Of a stretch of DNA of 64,000 nucleotides, positions 24,801-36,800 are shown one piece after another; position 1 is the stretch's first letter, and each line of letters begins with the position of its first letter. Source of the stretch: Prosopocoilus inquinatus (taxonomy: Eukaryota; Arthropoda; Insecta; Coleoptera; Lucanidae); NCBI GenBank assembly GCA_036172665.1, contig CM069870.1, positions 65,968,212-66,032,211 of the forward strand, given 5' to 3'. The translations under genes were made by a program, and so were the position numbers. Under the pieces are notes generated by a model. The model searched no databases. It saw only the letters and a list, made by a program, of their open reading frames with translations, and was not told the origin of the DNA.

Positions 24801-27800
24801 AATTCTGTTGATCGCACGGTACTTCGTCGAATATTTTATTTTAGACGTTTTTTTTTTTTAAATTTGGCGTCGAAGTTGTCGGTGACGTGTTTGTTGTGAA
24901 CGTAACACGATTTTTAAAACATTTGATGTCTGTCAATTGTTTTGAGTTTTGCGTTGAAAATAAATTAAAAACTATTCAAGAGATGTTCGAATTCGAATTT
25001 CGATCGTTCTTTTTTTGTCATGAACAAACAAAATGAATGAATTAAGAAACGAATTAGGTCACATTTTCTTCCTCGAGAATCAAAATAATCAATAAAGAAA
25101 CAATACGATTGCCGATAGAAGAGAAGATGGCTATTGATTATTTCTTCGTATCTTGTCTCGGTTTTGAAAAAAAATCGTGAAATCTCCTGTTAAAACCACT
25201 AAATTGGCAATATTGAATGTAAATTTATGGTTTGGTTGACAAAAAAGAACTCGATTTTTATGCTTTAACTAATTGTTGCCATTAATTTTTTTATGACTAA
25301 AGCGAGGATTAAAAAGTCCTTGCCTCGGTTTAGGACTCAAGTAAATGGGCGTTTTTTCTTCTTTCGTAAACTACGCAAGTTGCACCTAAGCGAGATTTAA
25401 AAATTCCTGCCTTAGGTCCAGTTTTACAAATGCGGTTCAACTTTGGACTGAGGCTTAAACTCTTAGAAACGATTATTTCAATAATTGTTGTGAAGTATTT
25501 AAGCTTCGGCTCAAAGTTAAACCCTCATTGTAAAACTGGGCCTTAGATTATCAGCAATTTCGCCATACAATAAATTTAAGTTCTAGTCGAAGCGTCCGCT
25601 GCGACGGTACTATTTCATCCTCGTTGTATTTATGACAAACCTTACTAAAAAGTCAATAGAAACAACAACAATTAAACGATCATTAAATTGAAAAAAAAAA
25701 AACCGGTCCCAGAATCACTAAATTTCAGACATGACATTTTTTTGCCTATATTGAAAAAATACACTTCCAAATGACAGGTTGAGAACTGCTGGTTTATCAC
25801 TGGTGATAACTTACCACTTTAGGTAAAATTCGTTTGTTTTTGTATGATTTTTTAGATTTAAAATTTTGTCAACCAAAGAAAAAAAATAACCGAGTTCCAA
25901 TAAATTATTTAAGTAGAAATTTGGTGACCCCTGTCCAGAAATGGTATTGTCTGGATAATACAAAGTGGTCAAGTATGTCTCTTTTGAGTTGGCAATATAA
26001 TTAATAACATTTTCTTATTTAACTATTTGCAACACTGCAACCGGATATGTTTTGTAGATTTTTTTACTAAAAAAATATGTTGTCAGAGAACACTAAAATT
26101 CAGTCTGGGTTTTTCTGTTTTTTAAATATTTTTAAAAGTGTAATGGATGTTACATTTTAAAATATCCTTACAAATTTATTGAAAAAAATCAAATGGTAAT
26201 CATATTTTCCTTTCAATTATTATGTAAATTCTTTTCTTTTCATTTAGAAATTCTTCGAAAATTAAGAAATTTCCATGTCGATTGGCAACACTGCTAGTTA
26301 GTCAGTTTGACCATGGACTTAACTTTTGAATTTGAAATAAAGTCAATAATGACAGCTGTCAGTGTCAAGCCGCTATCGGCCGGAAGTTACTCCAGTTGTA
26401 CCATTTAAAAATAAAATTTAGCATTGCCAACTCAAGCAGTCATTCTTGATGATTTTTTATAACATTTCAAGGACGTACGTGATCGTCTTTTGTTTTTAAT
26501 AACCTTTTAAATATGTACTTTTAGAGAGAAATATCTTTCACTTTCAGTTTTTATTTTTTTACATTTAACATTTAAACAAACATTTATAAATTCTCGGCAT
26601 TAAATGACACCATAGTAATTAGTGATGATAATTTATCACCAAACTTCATTTACAGTTGAAAGCAAAAAAAAGTAAACAAACTAGAGTTTCCTGTAATGAT
26701 TTTTTCTCAAAATTCCATAGATTAAAGATGAATTCACGGATTTTACCAAAGTTTTAAACTTGTTATTTTGAAAGCTTTTAAATTTTTTAAATGTTATCTT
26801 TGAAGTTGTCTTTAATCACTATCATTTTCAGAAAGAATGATTAGAGGAAACTGTAGTTTGTCTACTTTTTTTTTTGCTTCCGACTGTATCTGTGGAGGTT
26901 TTCAAGAAGTCTCAGTCATTTTTTTTAAACAAAATTTAACAACTGGCTTTTTTAATCAATAATTAAATAACAGTTCGATGACTATTGATATCCATGTCTT
27001 CGTAGCATATCACTTCAAGGTCATACTCATCCTCTTTGGTGCTTTTATACCTAATCAGTATTAAATCAAATTTTAGGAGTAAAAAAATGTGCTCTGAACA
27101 GTTTTTGATTGAAAAAATATGTATTTTGTTGATTTCCACAAAAAAAAAAAAAAAATACATTCCTGGCATAAATGCTCCATTTTTTTTTAATCTATGAAGG
27201 TCATAAATTTTCTTCAAAAAGGTTCCTCCTCCTTGAGTAGGAAGAAATGACTTTAAGCCACTAATTCAAGCAATAAATTATCGCTTGTGATAACCGGTGA
27301 CATCAAACGACATTAATCTTATTGTTAGAGATAATATAATCTCTTCAAGCCGTTGCTGATGATCAGGGAAAAGAATTCGGGCCACTTGTTTCGCGATACG
27401 AGTACTCGGACTTTATCAACCTTGCCCACAATAATTTCTGCGACTTGCGAATGATAAATTGCAGTCTTTCCCCTTCCACTCGATAATAATTTGATGTACA
27501 GGAGTCATGAAAAAGCGGCAAATAATACATTCAGGATCCAAACCATCCAATAGTGAATGGTCTGAATTCTTTTTCCTGCTGATGATCATTGTCTAAAGTT
27601 TGTTGTCTAATAATAATAGGAAAAACAATTTGTTTTCCTTATTTTGTCCAACTAAGTCAGTCTTCCAAATGAAGAAAATCTTGATTTTTTTTGTTTTCGT
27701 TTTTTTTATTTGTTTATTGTATCTGCTTCTACTGCATTCATTTTGTTGATAGATTTCACTCCCTAAATGTATTATACGAAAATGTCATTTCAGAATTTGG

Positions 27801-30800
27801 ATCCCCCATTAGGCTCTTCTCGACCACTCAATTACCTGCACGTTTGGAGTTGGTTTTGATTTGATAAACGTCTGTTGGTGCTCTGTAGTAGGTCTATGTA
27901 GTTGGAAGACATGTCATATTTCTTGCTATCTCAAATCAAGGCCAACTCCAAACCCGAGAGTTTTTGAACACGCTTTACTTTTCCTTGTTTTAAATTTCTT
28001 GTTTGTTTGTAATTTCACAAATGAACTCAGACAAAGCGGTTTTCCAATAAAATTTTTAACTAGTAGGTAAACTTAGGGGGCATTCATCTTCTGATTAAAT
28101 TAATTATCACCTATTAGTACGCCTACGTGTGATTTCGCGTTTTATAAATGATTTTAAATTGATGCTAAAACGATTCGCTTTGCGCTGAAAATTTCAGGAA
28201 TGTTTTCGGCGCGTTTTCGGCGGACAAAGGAAGTCGTTGCTTTCAAATCGAATGAGAGACTCTCGGAAACCGTAGCTCACGTTTTGATTACATTTTCTCG
28301 TTGCTTTTCACACCTGTAAGCCGCGCTGAAAGTTTCAAGGAAAGGCTGCGTTAAATTTAGCGCGCACTTGTGCAAGACCCCGTTTAAATAAGTTCGAACC
28401 CTAGCAAATATGCTCACGTGCATCTAAATTTCATGGACGTCGAACTTCGTGTCACATCACGTTTCGATCGATGCAAAAAAAGAAAATCATTACTAGCATT
28501 CAATTCAGATCTTCAGTGTTTTTGCCGAAACCAGGAAATACCTATTAGTATGGTTTCTATAAATAGGGGGTCTTCGTTAGCAAATAAACAAAAATGAGAT
28601 AGTGCGACGAACGACGCAGTATTTTTAAGCGTTTCTCCGCCGTTATTTTTCTCTCATTGTTTATAAATTAGTTGGGGATATACATATGCATGCCACCGGT
28701 GTGACTGAAGGCGGTTTACTCCTCGGGTGTTCTAGAAACTACGTTATTTTCATCGTGCTAAATATTTGGGACAGTCTCGGGGACGATTAGAGGCCCCACG
28801 TGAACAACACATTTTGCAATAATTACAGATCTCAGATTAAAATTAACACCGCCATTGTTTGTAAATAAAATCTTATCAAGCTTAAAAATTCGCGAAAGCT
28901 TATGCCAGGTGATATGAGGATGAGGTGATTTACAAGCTATAATTTGAACTGCTTTTTTTGTGTCAAAAAAATGAAAAGGTTGAAATATGTACTACGACGC
29001 TCAACTTAAATGATACCATTTGACAGTTTCATAGCCCTTACGCTGAGTGTTCTTAAGAGTGGAGTTCGCATGCAGGAGTATCATTTTTGTTGAGCGTCGT
29101 AGTACATTCGATTTAGGGCCGATATTTCCACTTGCTAATAAAGTTCCCGTTAACGTTATTTGGCAAATAAGTAAGTTGGTTGTCATATGTGGTGATACGT
29201 CGAATAACCGTCAAATAAATTTATTAGGAGGTGGAAAGGTCGGGCCTTAGAAAAAAATATACATTTATTGCGTCTGTTTTTAGAAGAAAAAAGAAACTTG
29301 GAAGAAATTCAAATTCTTAAATAAACAACATATTCAAAATAGAAACAGGATATTGAATTTTAATCTTTTATACAGGCTCTCCCAGTAAGTGCGGCGAGGC
29401 GACCGACTCTATACTGGTTGATCAAAGTTACTGCCGCACTATTGCTAACTTCATTATTATTAATAATTGAAGCCAAATCTTGTCCGATGAAATATGTGAA
29501 GAAATAGTTTTTAAACTTTAAAACTGACACTATGAAATTTATATATTTTTTTTTACTCCTGCCGAAGCTATCAAGCGACAGCGAAACGTAAAATTTTTAA
29601 TTGCAAACTGTAATCCTGTGTTGCCAACTTTTTGGAAAATATCACAGCCTGTTCTAATCGTACATTCTGTTGATCGCACGTACTTCGTGGAATATTTTAT
29701 TTTAGGCGTTTTTTTTTTTTTTTTAATTTGGCGTCGAAGTTGTCGGTGACGTGTTTGTTGTGAACGAAACACGATTTTTAAAACATTTGATGTCTGTCAA
29801 TTGTTTTGAGTTTTGCGTTGAAAGTAAATTAAAAACGATACAAGAGATGTTCGAATTCGAATTTCGATCGTTCTTTTTTTTGTCATGAACAAACAAAATG
29901 ATTGAATGAACAAACGAATTATATCGCATTTCCTTCCTCGAGAATCAAAATAATCAATAAAGAAATAATACGATCGCCGGTAGAAGAGAAGATGGTTATT
30001 GATTATTTCTTCGTATCTTGTCTCCTTTTTGAAAGAAAATCGCGAAATCTCCTGTCAAAATCACTAAATTGACAGTATTGAATATAAATTTATGGTTTCG
30101 TTGACAGAAAAGAACTCGATTTTAATGCTTTAACCAAATGTTGCCATTAATTTTTTTATGGCTAAAGCGAGGATTAAAAAGTGCCTCCCTCAGTTTAGAA
30201 CTCAACTAAATGGGCGTTTTTTCTTCTTTCGTGAACTACGCAAGTTGCACCTAAGAGAGATTTAAAAATTCCTGCCTTAGTTTATCAGCAATTTCGCCAC
30301 ACAATAAATTTAAGCTCTAGTCGACCACGTAGTAACGCAAGCGTCCGCTGCGACGTTACTATTTCATCCTCGCTGTATTTATGACAAACCTTACTAAAAA
30401 CTCAATAGAAATAACAACAATTAAACGATCATTAAATGGAAAAAAAACCGGTCCCAGAATCCCTAAATTTCAGACATGACATTTTTTGCCTATATTGAAA
30501 AAATACACTTCCAAATGACAGGTTGAGAACTGCTGGTTTATCACTGGTGATAACTTACCACTTTAGGTAAAATTCGTTTGTTTTCGTATGATTTTTTAGA
30601 TTTAAAATTTTGTCAACCAAAGAAAAAAAAATAACCGAGTTCCAATAAATTATTTAAGTAGAAATTTGGTGACCCCTGTACAGAAATGGTATTGTCTGGA
30701 TAATACAAAGTGGTCAAGTATGTCTCTTTTGAGTTGGCAATATAATTAATAACATTTTCTTATTTAACTATTTGCAACACTGCAACCGGATATGTTTTGT

Positions 30801-33800
30801 AGATTTTTTTACTAAAAAAATAAGTTGTCAGAGAACACTAAAATTCAGAGTATTTTTTGCCATTTCACAGTATCCGTTTTGAAGTTTAAAAACTATTTTT
30901 TTTTTCATTATTATTATTAATGGAGCAACGAAGTCGTTCAAATGAGCAAAGATCAACAGTTTTTACTCAAGATTGCAGTGGTTCAATTACCCATCGCATT
31001 CTCAAAATACTTAAATATGCAAAGTTTTCTTTAATGGAACACCGAGTTGAGAAACTAACGAATACCAAATTCTAAATGCAAATCACTCTTTACTTTTTCA
31101 CACTTAGGCCTGGTTTTTTCATCTCTAAGTAACTTTAACTGTTGATTAATGCCTATAGAAACAATTGTCTCTACAATTGTAACTATGGGAATAAATTAAC
31201 GTTACTCAGAGATGAAAAGACTGGGCCTTAAACGCATAATAAAGGAGTTATTGCGATAATGTATTCGTCAGTTTAAAAAAAAAATCATTAAAAATTTGCT
31301 ACAAGTCGGCTAAATTACAATAGGTTCCGCAAGCATTGTCTCTGTATCTATTTCGGCCCTAACAGAGACCTTATCAGCAGAAGAGGAATTCGAGAATTCC
31401 CCTGGCATCTGACCGATCCGACCTTCTTAGACGTAGACAACGCTTAATTGCAAACTACAGCTTAAGGGGCCTATTCAGTAACAAAAGCGTTAAATTTAAA
31501 GGGCCGTTAAATTTTGTTGCTACGGTAACCACCAATCATAAAACTGGATTTTAAATTTTAAAGGACCTCTAAATTTTAACAGCCCGTTAATAAGTTACAG
31601 AATCCGCCACCAAGATCGCGCGGCCGGATTTTAACCGTAAACTGTAGGAGGACGGCAAATAACAAAGATGCTATTGTCTTGTAAGCTATCACACACAAAA
31701 CTGTAAATGCGGACACAATTAGCGTGTCATCGCACCATTTTTAAATTAGTTACTTGGACCCTAATTGGAGCAAATGTGATTAAATATGATAACAGTTGCA
31801 AATATCGCAATGTTTTTTTTATTATTCGTTTCCCAACAAAAATACAGGATTTTATGCAGTGGTCAGATTGTGGTGGGGCCCTCTAGCATCCTCCGTATAG
31901 CGATATTTCGACCCTTTTTGGGGCCTCATCGGCAGAAGAATAGCTCGAGAAACTCCACCGCAATCCGAACGAGTTGCCCGATTTTAAACCGATAAGCTCC
32001 GTAATAGCAGACCTTTTACTGTCCGAAATTTATAGCAAATGGCAACTGTACTGCTCAAAAATACCCAAAAAACAGGTAGTTCCATTAAAAAAAAAAACTA
32101 CATATGATAAAGATATTCTGAGAACGCGATGCACAATTGTATTTTTGATATCATTACTGTAACACTGAGTAAAATGGTTCATTTTTCCTAATTTAAACGA
32201 CTTCGTGAGCAACTAAGTAACTCTGATCACCCTGTATAGAAAACCGTAGTACCTACCTACGGCTTCGAGAGAAAGAAATTATAATCAAAGTGACCAAGAG
32301 AAATTCAGAGAAAATATTTTTAAGTATCAAGGTTGGCCCCCATTCAATAAGCTGCCTCAACAATAAAAATTAATTTTATTAACAAGATGATTTTATTAAC
32401 AGTTAAACTAGATTAAAACTGGCAGGGTTAATTTTTGGAGATGTTACCGGAAAACAATCTCAAAACAAGTGGAAAACTCAAGAAATACGTTTCAAGCGTT
32501 CATTTCGAATGAATGACTTTTGCGGCGCCATCTGTTATCACGCGCCTTAAATTTGTAATTTGCCGAGAAGAGGTTTCAAAAAAACTGAAACATTAGGTTA
32601 AGAACGCTCTAAATCTACGTTCTGAAAGTAACTTGGAATAAATTAAAATTTTTGAACGCAAAGCTATTATACATGGTATAATTAACGAAACGACGGCACC
32701 ATCTGTTGCCCTAAGTCGTAACTTCTTCCTTTTTATTTGTGGATTTCGAAGCAACTGAACGCAACACTAAGAAATTTCAAGAAAAAACGTTAACAAATCA
32801 ATTTTGAATAAATAAGGTTGAGCAAAAATAAAAGTAAAAAGCAGGACAAAAACATTTCAAATATACAGTGAAGGCAAAAAAAGTAGACAAACTACAGTTT
32901 CCTGTAATTATTCTTTCTCAAAATGCCATAGATTAAAGACGAATTTACAGATATTACCAAAGCTTTAAACTTTAAAATTTTGAAAGCTTTTAATTTTTTT
33001 AAATGTTATCTGTGAAGTCATCTTCTAATCACTACCATTTTCAGAAAGAATAGTAAGTAGCGCCATCTGTTAATCTGTAATCGCAATCAATTTTGTTCAC
33101 TTTAGGAACAGTTTCAAACAGCTGAAAAGAAATTTCTTCTTCAAGAACCAAACGAAGCATACTTCCGCTTATCACTATTTTCGGGAGCTTTTTTAATAAA
33201 GAAGAAACACTTATGGCGCCATCTGTTACCACGAGTCGTAACTTTCTTCTCTTCATTGAAGCGGAAACGATTTCAGAGCAAGTGAAAAACGCTGAGAAAG
33301 CTCAAGAATTAACGTAACGAAATATAATTTCAATTTCGAATAAATAAAGTTGAGCAGAAGTAGCTAGAACAAAAGAAATTTCAAATATCAAGAGCGCCAT
33401 CTGGTAATCTGTAGTCGCAATCAATTTTCAATTTAATTTTCAGGAAACAGTTTCAAAACAACTGAAAGCAAGTTTCTTCTTCAAGAAAGTGTTTGAGAAA
33501 CAATCGAAGCGTATTTTCGCATAGCGTTAGTTTGTGGAAGCTTTTCTAATAAAGAATAAACATTTGTGGCACCATCTGTTATCATGAGGCGTAACTCTGT
33601 CTCCTTAATTAATGCGGAAACAATTTCACGGCAACTTAAGAGCGCCAAGAAAATTCTAGAAATAAGGTTATGAAAAACATTTCGAATTAGCAGCGCCATC
33701 TGTTAATTTAATTTTGTTCGTTTTAGTTTCCAGGAAACAGTTTCAATCGGCTGAAAGCAAATTTCTTCTAGAAAGAGTATGAGAAACAATTTAAATCTGA

Positions 33801-36800
33801 ATTAGTTTTCTAACCTAACATTTTAACAACTTTTAGCACCCTTTAGGAATAGGATAATCCGGAAGCAATTAAACTGTCTTTTTTTGCTCAGCGTAGGAAG
33901 TTAAAGAAATTAACATTAATTTATCGGTTACTTTGTCCCTGAAAGTTTTATTGAAATAGTTAAATGATTTTTTTCAGTCTCACTTTTCACTTATAATAAT
34001 AATTTTATTAGTCTTATAGGATCATACACGTGATGTGAAACAAGATTGTAAAAATTTTACAACCTAGCGGCTTGACTTCTAGTTACGCCACTGGTTCAAA
34101 CTTATAGGTCTTATAGGATCATACACGTGATGTGAAACAAGATTGTAAAAATTTTACAACCTAGCGGCTTGACTTCTAGTTACGCCACTGGTTCAAACAA
34201 TGTTATCGATCGAGGAAGAGTTCATTTTGAGGTTAAGTAACACATAAAGAAATTTTATTAATGTGAGGGCATCTGATTAGCAGCATTTAATTGTTTTCGG
34301 AAACAGGAAACATTTAAATACAAGAACAAGAATAACTCAGACATTAAATAAAAACAATGAACAATAAACATGCACTGTGAGAAAAAAATGATTGAATGTG
34401 CCGCACTGCAATGTCCATATGGAGTCATGTAGAAATTATTATTGATATTCTTACAGATCAAAATGGCTGTTTCAAAATGAAAAATATTTTTAATTTAAAT
34501 TAAATTAATATATTTCGCACCTTCAATCATTTTTGATCACAGTGTATTTTATTTAAATATTCCCCGCCCCTAAAAACAATTACATGCTTTTAAACAGATT
34601 ATTACTGAGTACAAATTTCAAATCAGCTTAAAATTCCCTTTCAAGCCGAAGTTCGTTAATTCCTGATAAGGAACACAGAATTTATGATATTCTTTTAAAG
34701 TAAATAATTCAACTGTATCCTCCACTCTTATTAATAGCCATACGATAATAAGTCTGAAATCAGAGTTGTGCAGAATTAATTCAGCTTTCCAACGACACTA
34801 TCAAAACTGTACTTTATTCTGGGATTTTTGTTAGTAAAATTAGTTTTTATTGTTAAGCCTATTGAATGCCAACTTAAAAATATTTTGTTTGAATGTCTCT
34901 TGGTCACTTCGATTATAATTTAAATAAACTCGGTTGTCTGACTTAATCTGTGTATTATCATCGGTTGCCACGCTTGCTGGGACACGCGGTATTCGATTTT
35001 CAAACAAATATTCGGAATTGCGTCTGCTTTTGGGGGAAAAAAAAACTTGGAAGAATTTCAGACTTTTTTTTAATCTTCCGTTTATATTTTTATAAACTTG
35101 TAAATATGTTAATGAAATTACTTTGTAAGTGAGTCATTTTTAGGTCGATCTTTTCTGCGTGCTTCAACAACCTTTTAAGTGCAAACTTTTTGTTTACGTT
35201 CACCAACACCGAATTTATGCTTGGCGTGCACATGTTGGTCCTTGAACAAACACATCTTAAACAACACAGCTTGCCATTAATAAATATTATCATGATGACG
35301 AAACGTGTTAATTTTTCGCGTGTCTCGTCACACAAAATTACCTACTTTGAATAAGTCCAATGCCAAACTCCAATTATTTCGATTTATTTTCGTCCCATTG
35401 CGATTTAATAATTGTTGCGGCGTCATAAAGAAAAAGAGCCATTTGATGTGTGTGGGTGAGTGTGTTGTCGGCCTTAAATAGTCGAAAACTCTTAGGCCTC
35501 GTCTGCAACGCAAAATAACTCCGAATGGACTTGGCTGCCGTTAGAAGCAGATTAAATTTGGAATGGGGAGTAATGTCTCAATCTACTATTTATAAAGTTA
35601 TTCGAAGAATGCCTGAAGGAAAAGAGGCATGAGGCATGTGTTGGAGAGGAAAAACAAAGTGAAACACTTTATTAGAAAATTATTGAAATGTTTTATGAGC
35701 ACGGATTTTCTTAATTTTACCACAACTTAAATATTTCTTTAGAAACTCTGGAGATTATTTTAATTATTAATTCTTCGTCAACAATCGTCTTCTCTTTTCC
35801 TTTTTAATTCTTCATTCGACTTTATTTCGTTAGTTTTCAATATAATCAATTGATCGAGCTTTGTTTTTTCTTTTAATAGATTTCATTCGTTTCGTTTTTA
35901 TTTTTAACTACAATTTACGATCATTTATTCGATTTTATTTTTTAATTATCATTCATTCAGTGCTAGTTTATTTGACACTTTAATCTCGTCGATTGAGCGC
36001 CATTCTGTTTTCTCTTTTATTCGCTTTGACTTCATTTTGTTTTTTTTCATTATTACCTAACCACCCTGTTTCGTTTCGTTAATATTTCCAGATTATTCTT
36101 TGGATCGTGACAAAGTTTGTCAATTTTTAAATCGATTTGACTTATTGTTAGTTTTATATAATTTTCATTTTGGTCCTAACTTTATCATCTTCATCACCAT
36201 TCTTTATTTTTATATGTATACATATTTCTCATTTGATTTTATTTAATTTTTAATATAATCAATCTGTGGACCTTTGTTTTTTTCTTTTAATCGATTTCAT
36301 TTGTTTTTTTTTTTACTTTTAAATTATCAACCCGTTTTTTGTTTTCTCTTCGGTTTGATTTTTTTTGACTTGTTTGTTTTTTCTTATTATCAATTGATCG
36401 TCTTTTGTTTCATTTTTTATATGATTTAAGATTATTTTATTTTACTTGTTAATTTAAATTATGAACTTGTTTTTTTTTTGTTTTCGCCGCTCATTTTATT
36501 TGACATGTGTTTTTATTTTTTTTTCTTATTAATTGATTGTCTTTTGTTTCTTTTTTTTATGCGATTTAAGATTATGTTATTTTACATTTTAGTCGCGCCG
36601 ATTGATCGCCATTTTTGGCTTTGTCTTTATTGTATTTATTTTCTTTTGCAATTATTAAATTTCGGTTCTGATGAAAGTCAGTTTTTATATCGATTTGACT
36701 TTTTGAATTTTACACAATTTTTATTTTCGTGCTGTCTTGTTCAACGATCGTCTTTTGTTTTTGTTTTGTTCGACTTGACTGTATGTTAATTGAACGTTTT

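Noticed and set aside
33041..33699. Minus-strand ORFs of about 70 codons
   Set aside because: Each falls in the same part of the 330 bp tandem unit, so they are repeat artefacts.
32516..33790. CRISPR-like array
   Set aside because: Repeats are long diverged tandem units without regular unique spacers, in a eukaryotic intron.
35523..35632. 35-codon frame resembling a transposase helix-turn-helix (QSTIYKVIRRMP)
   Set aside because: Too short, no flanking homology; could be chance.
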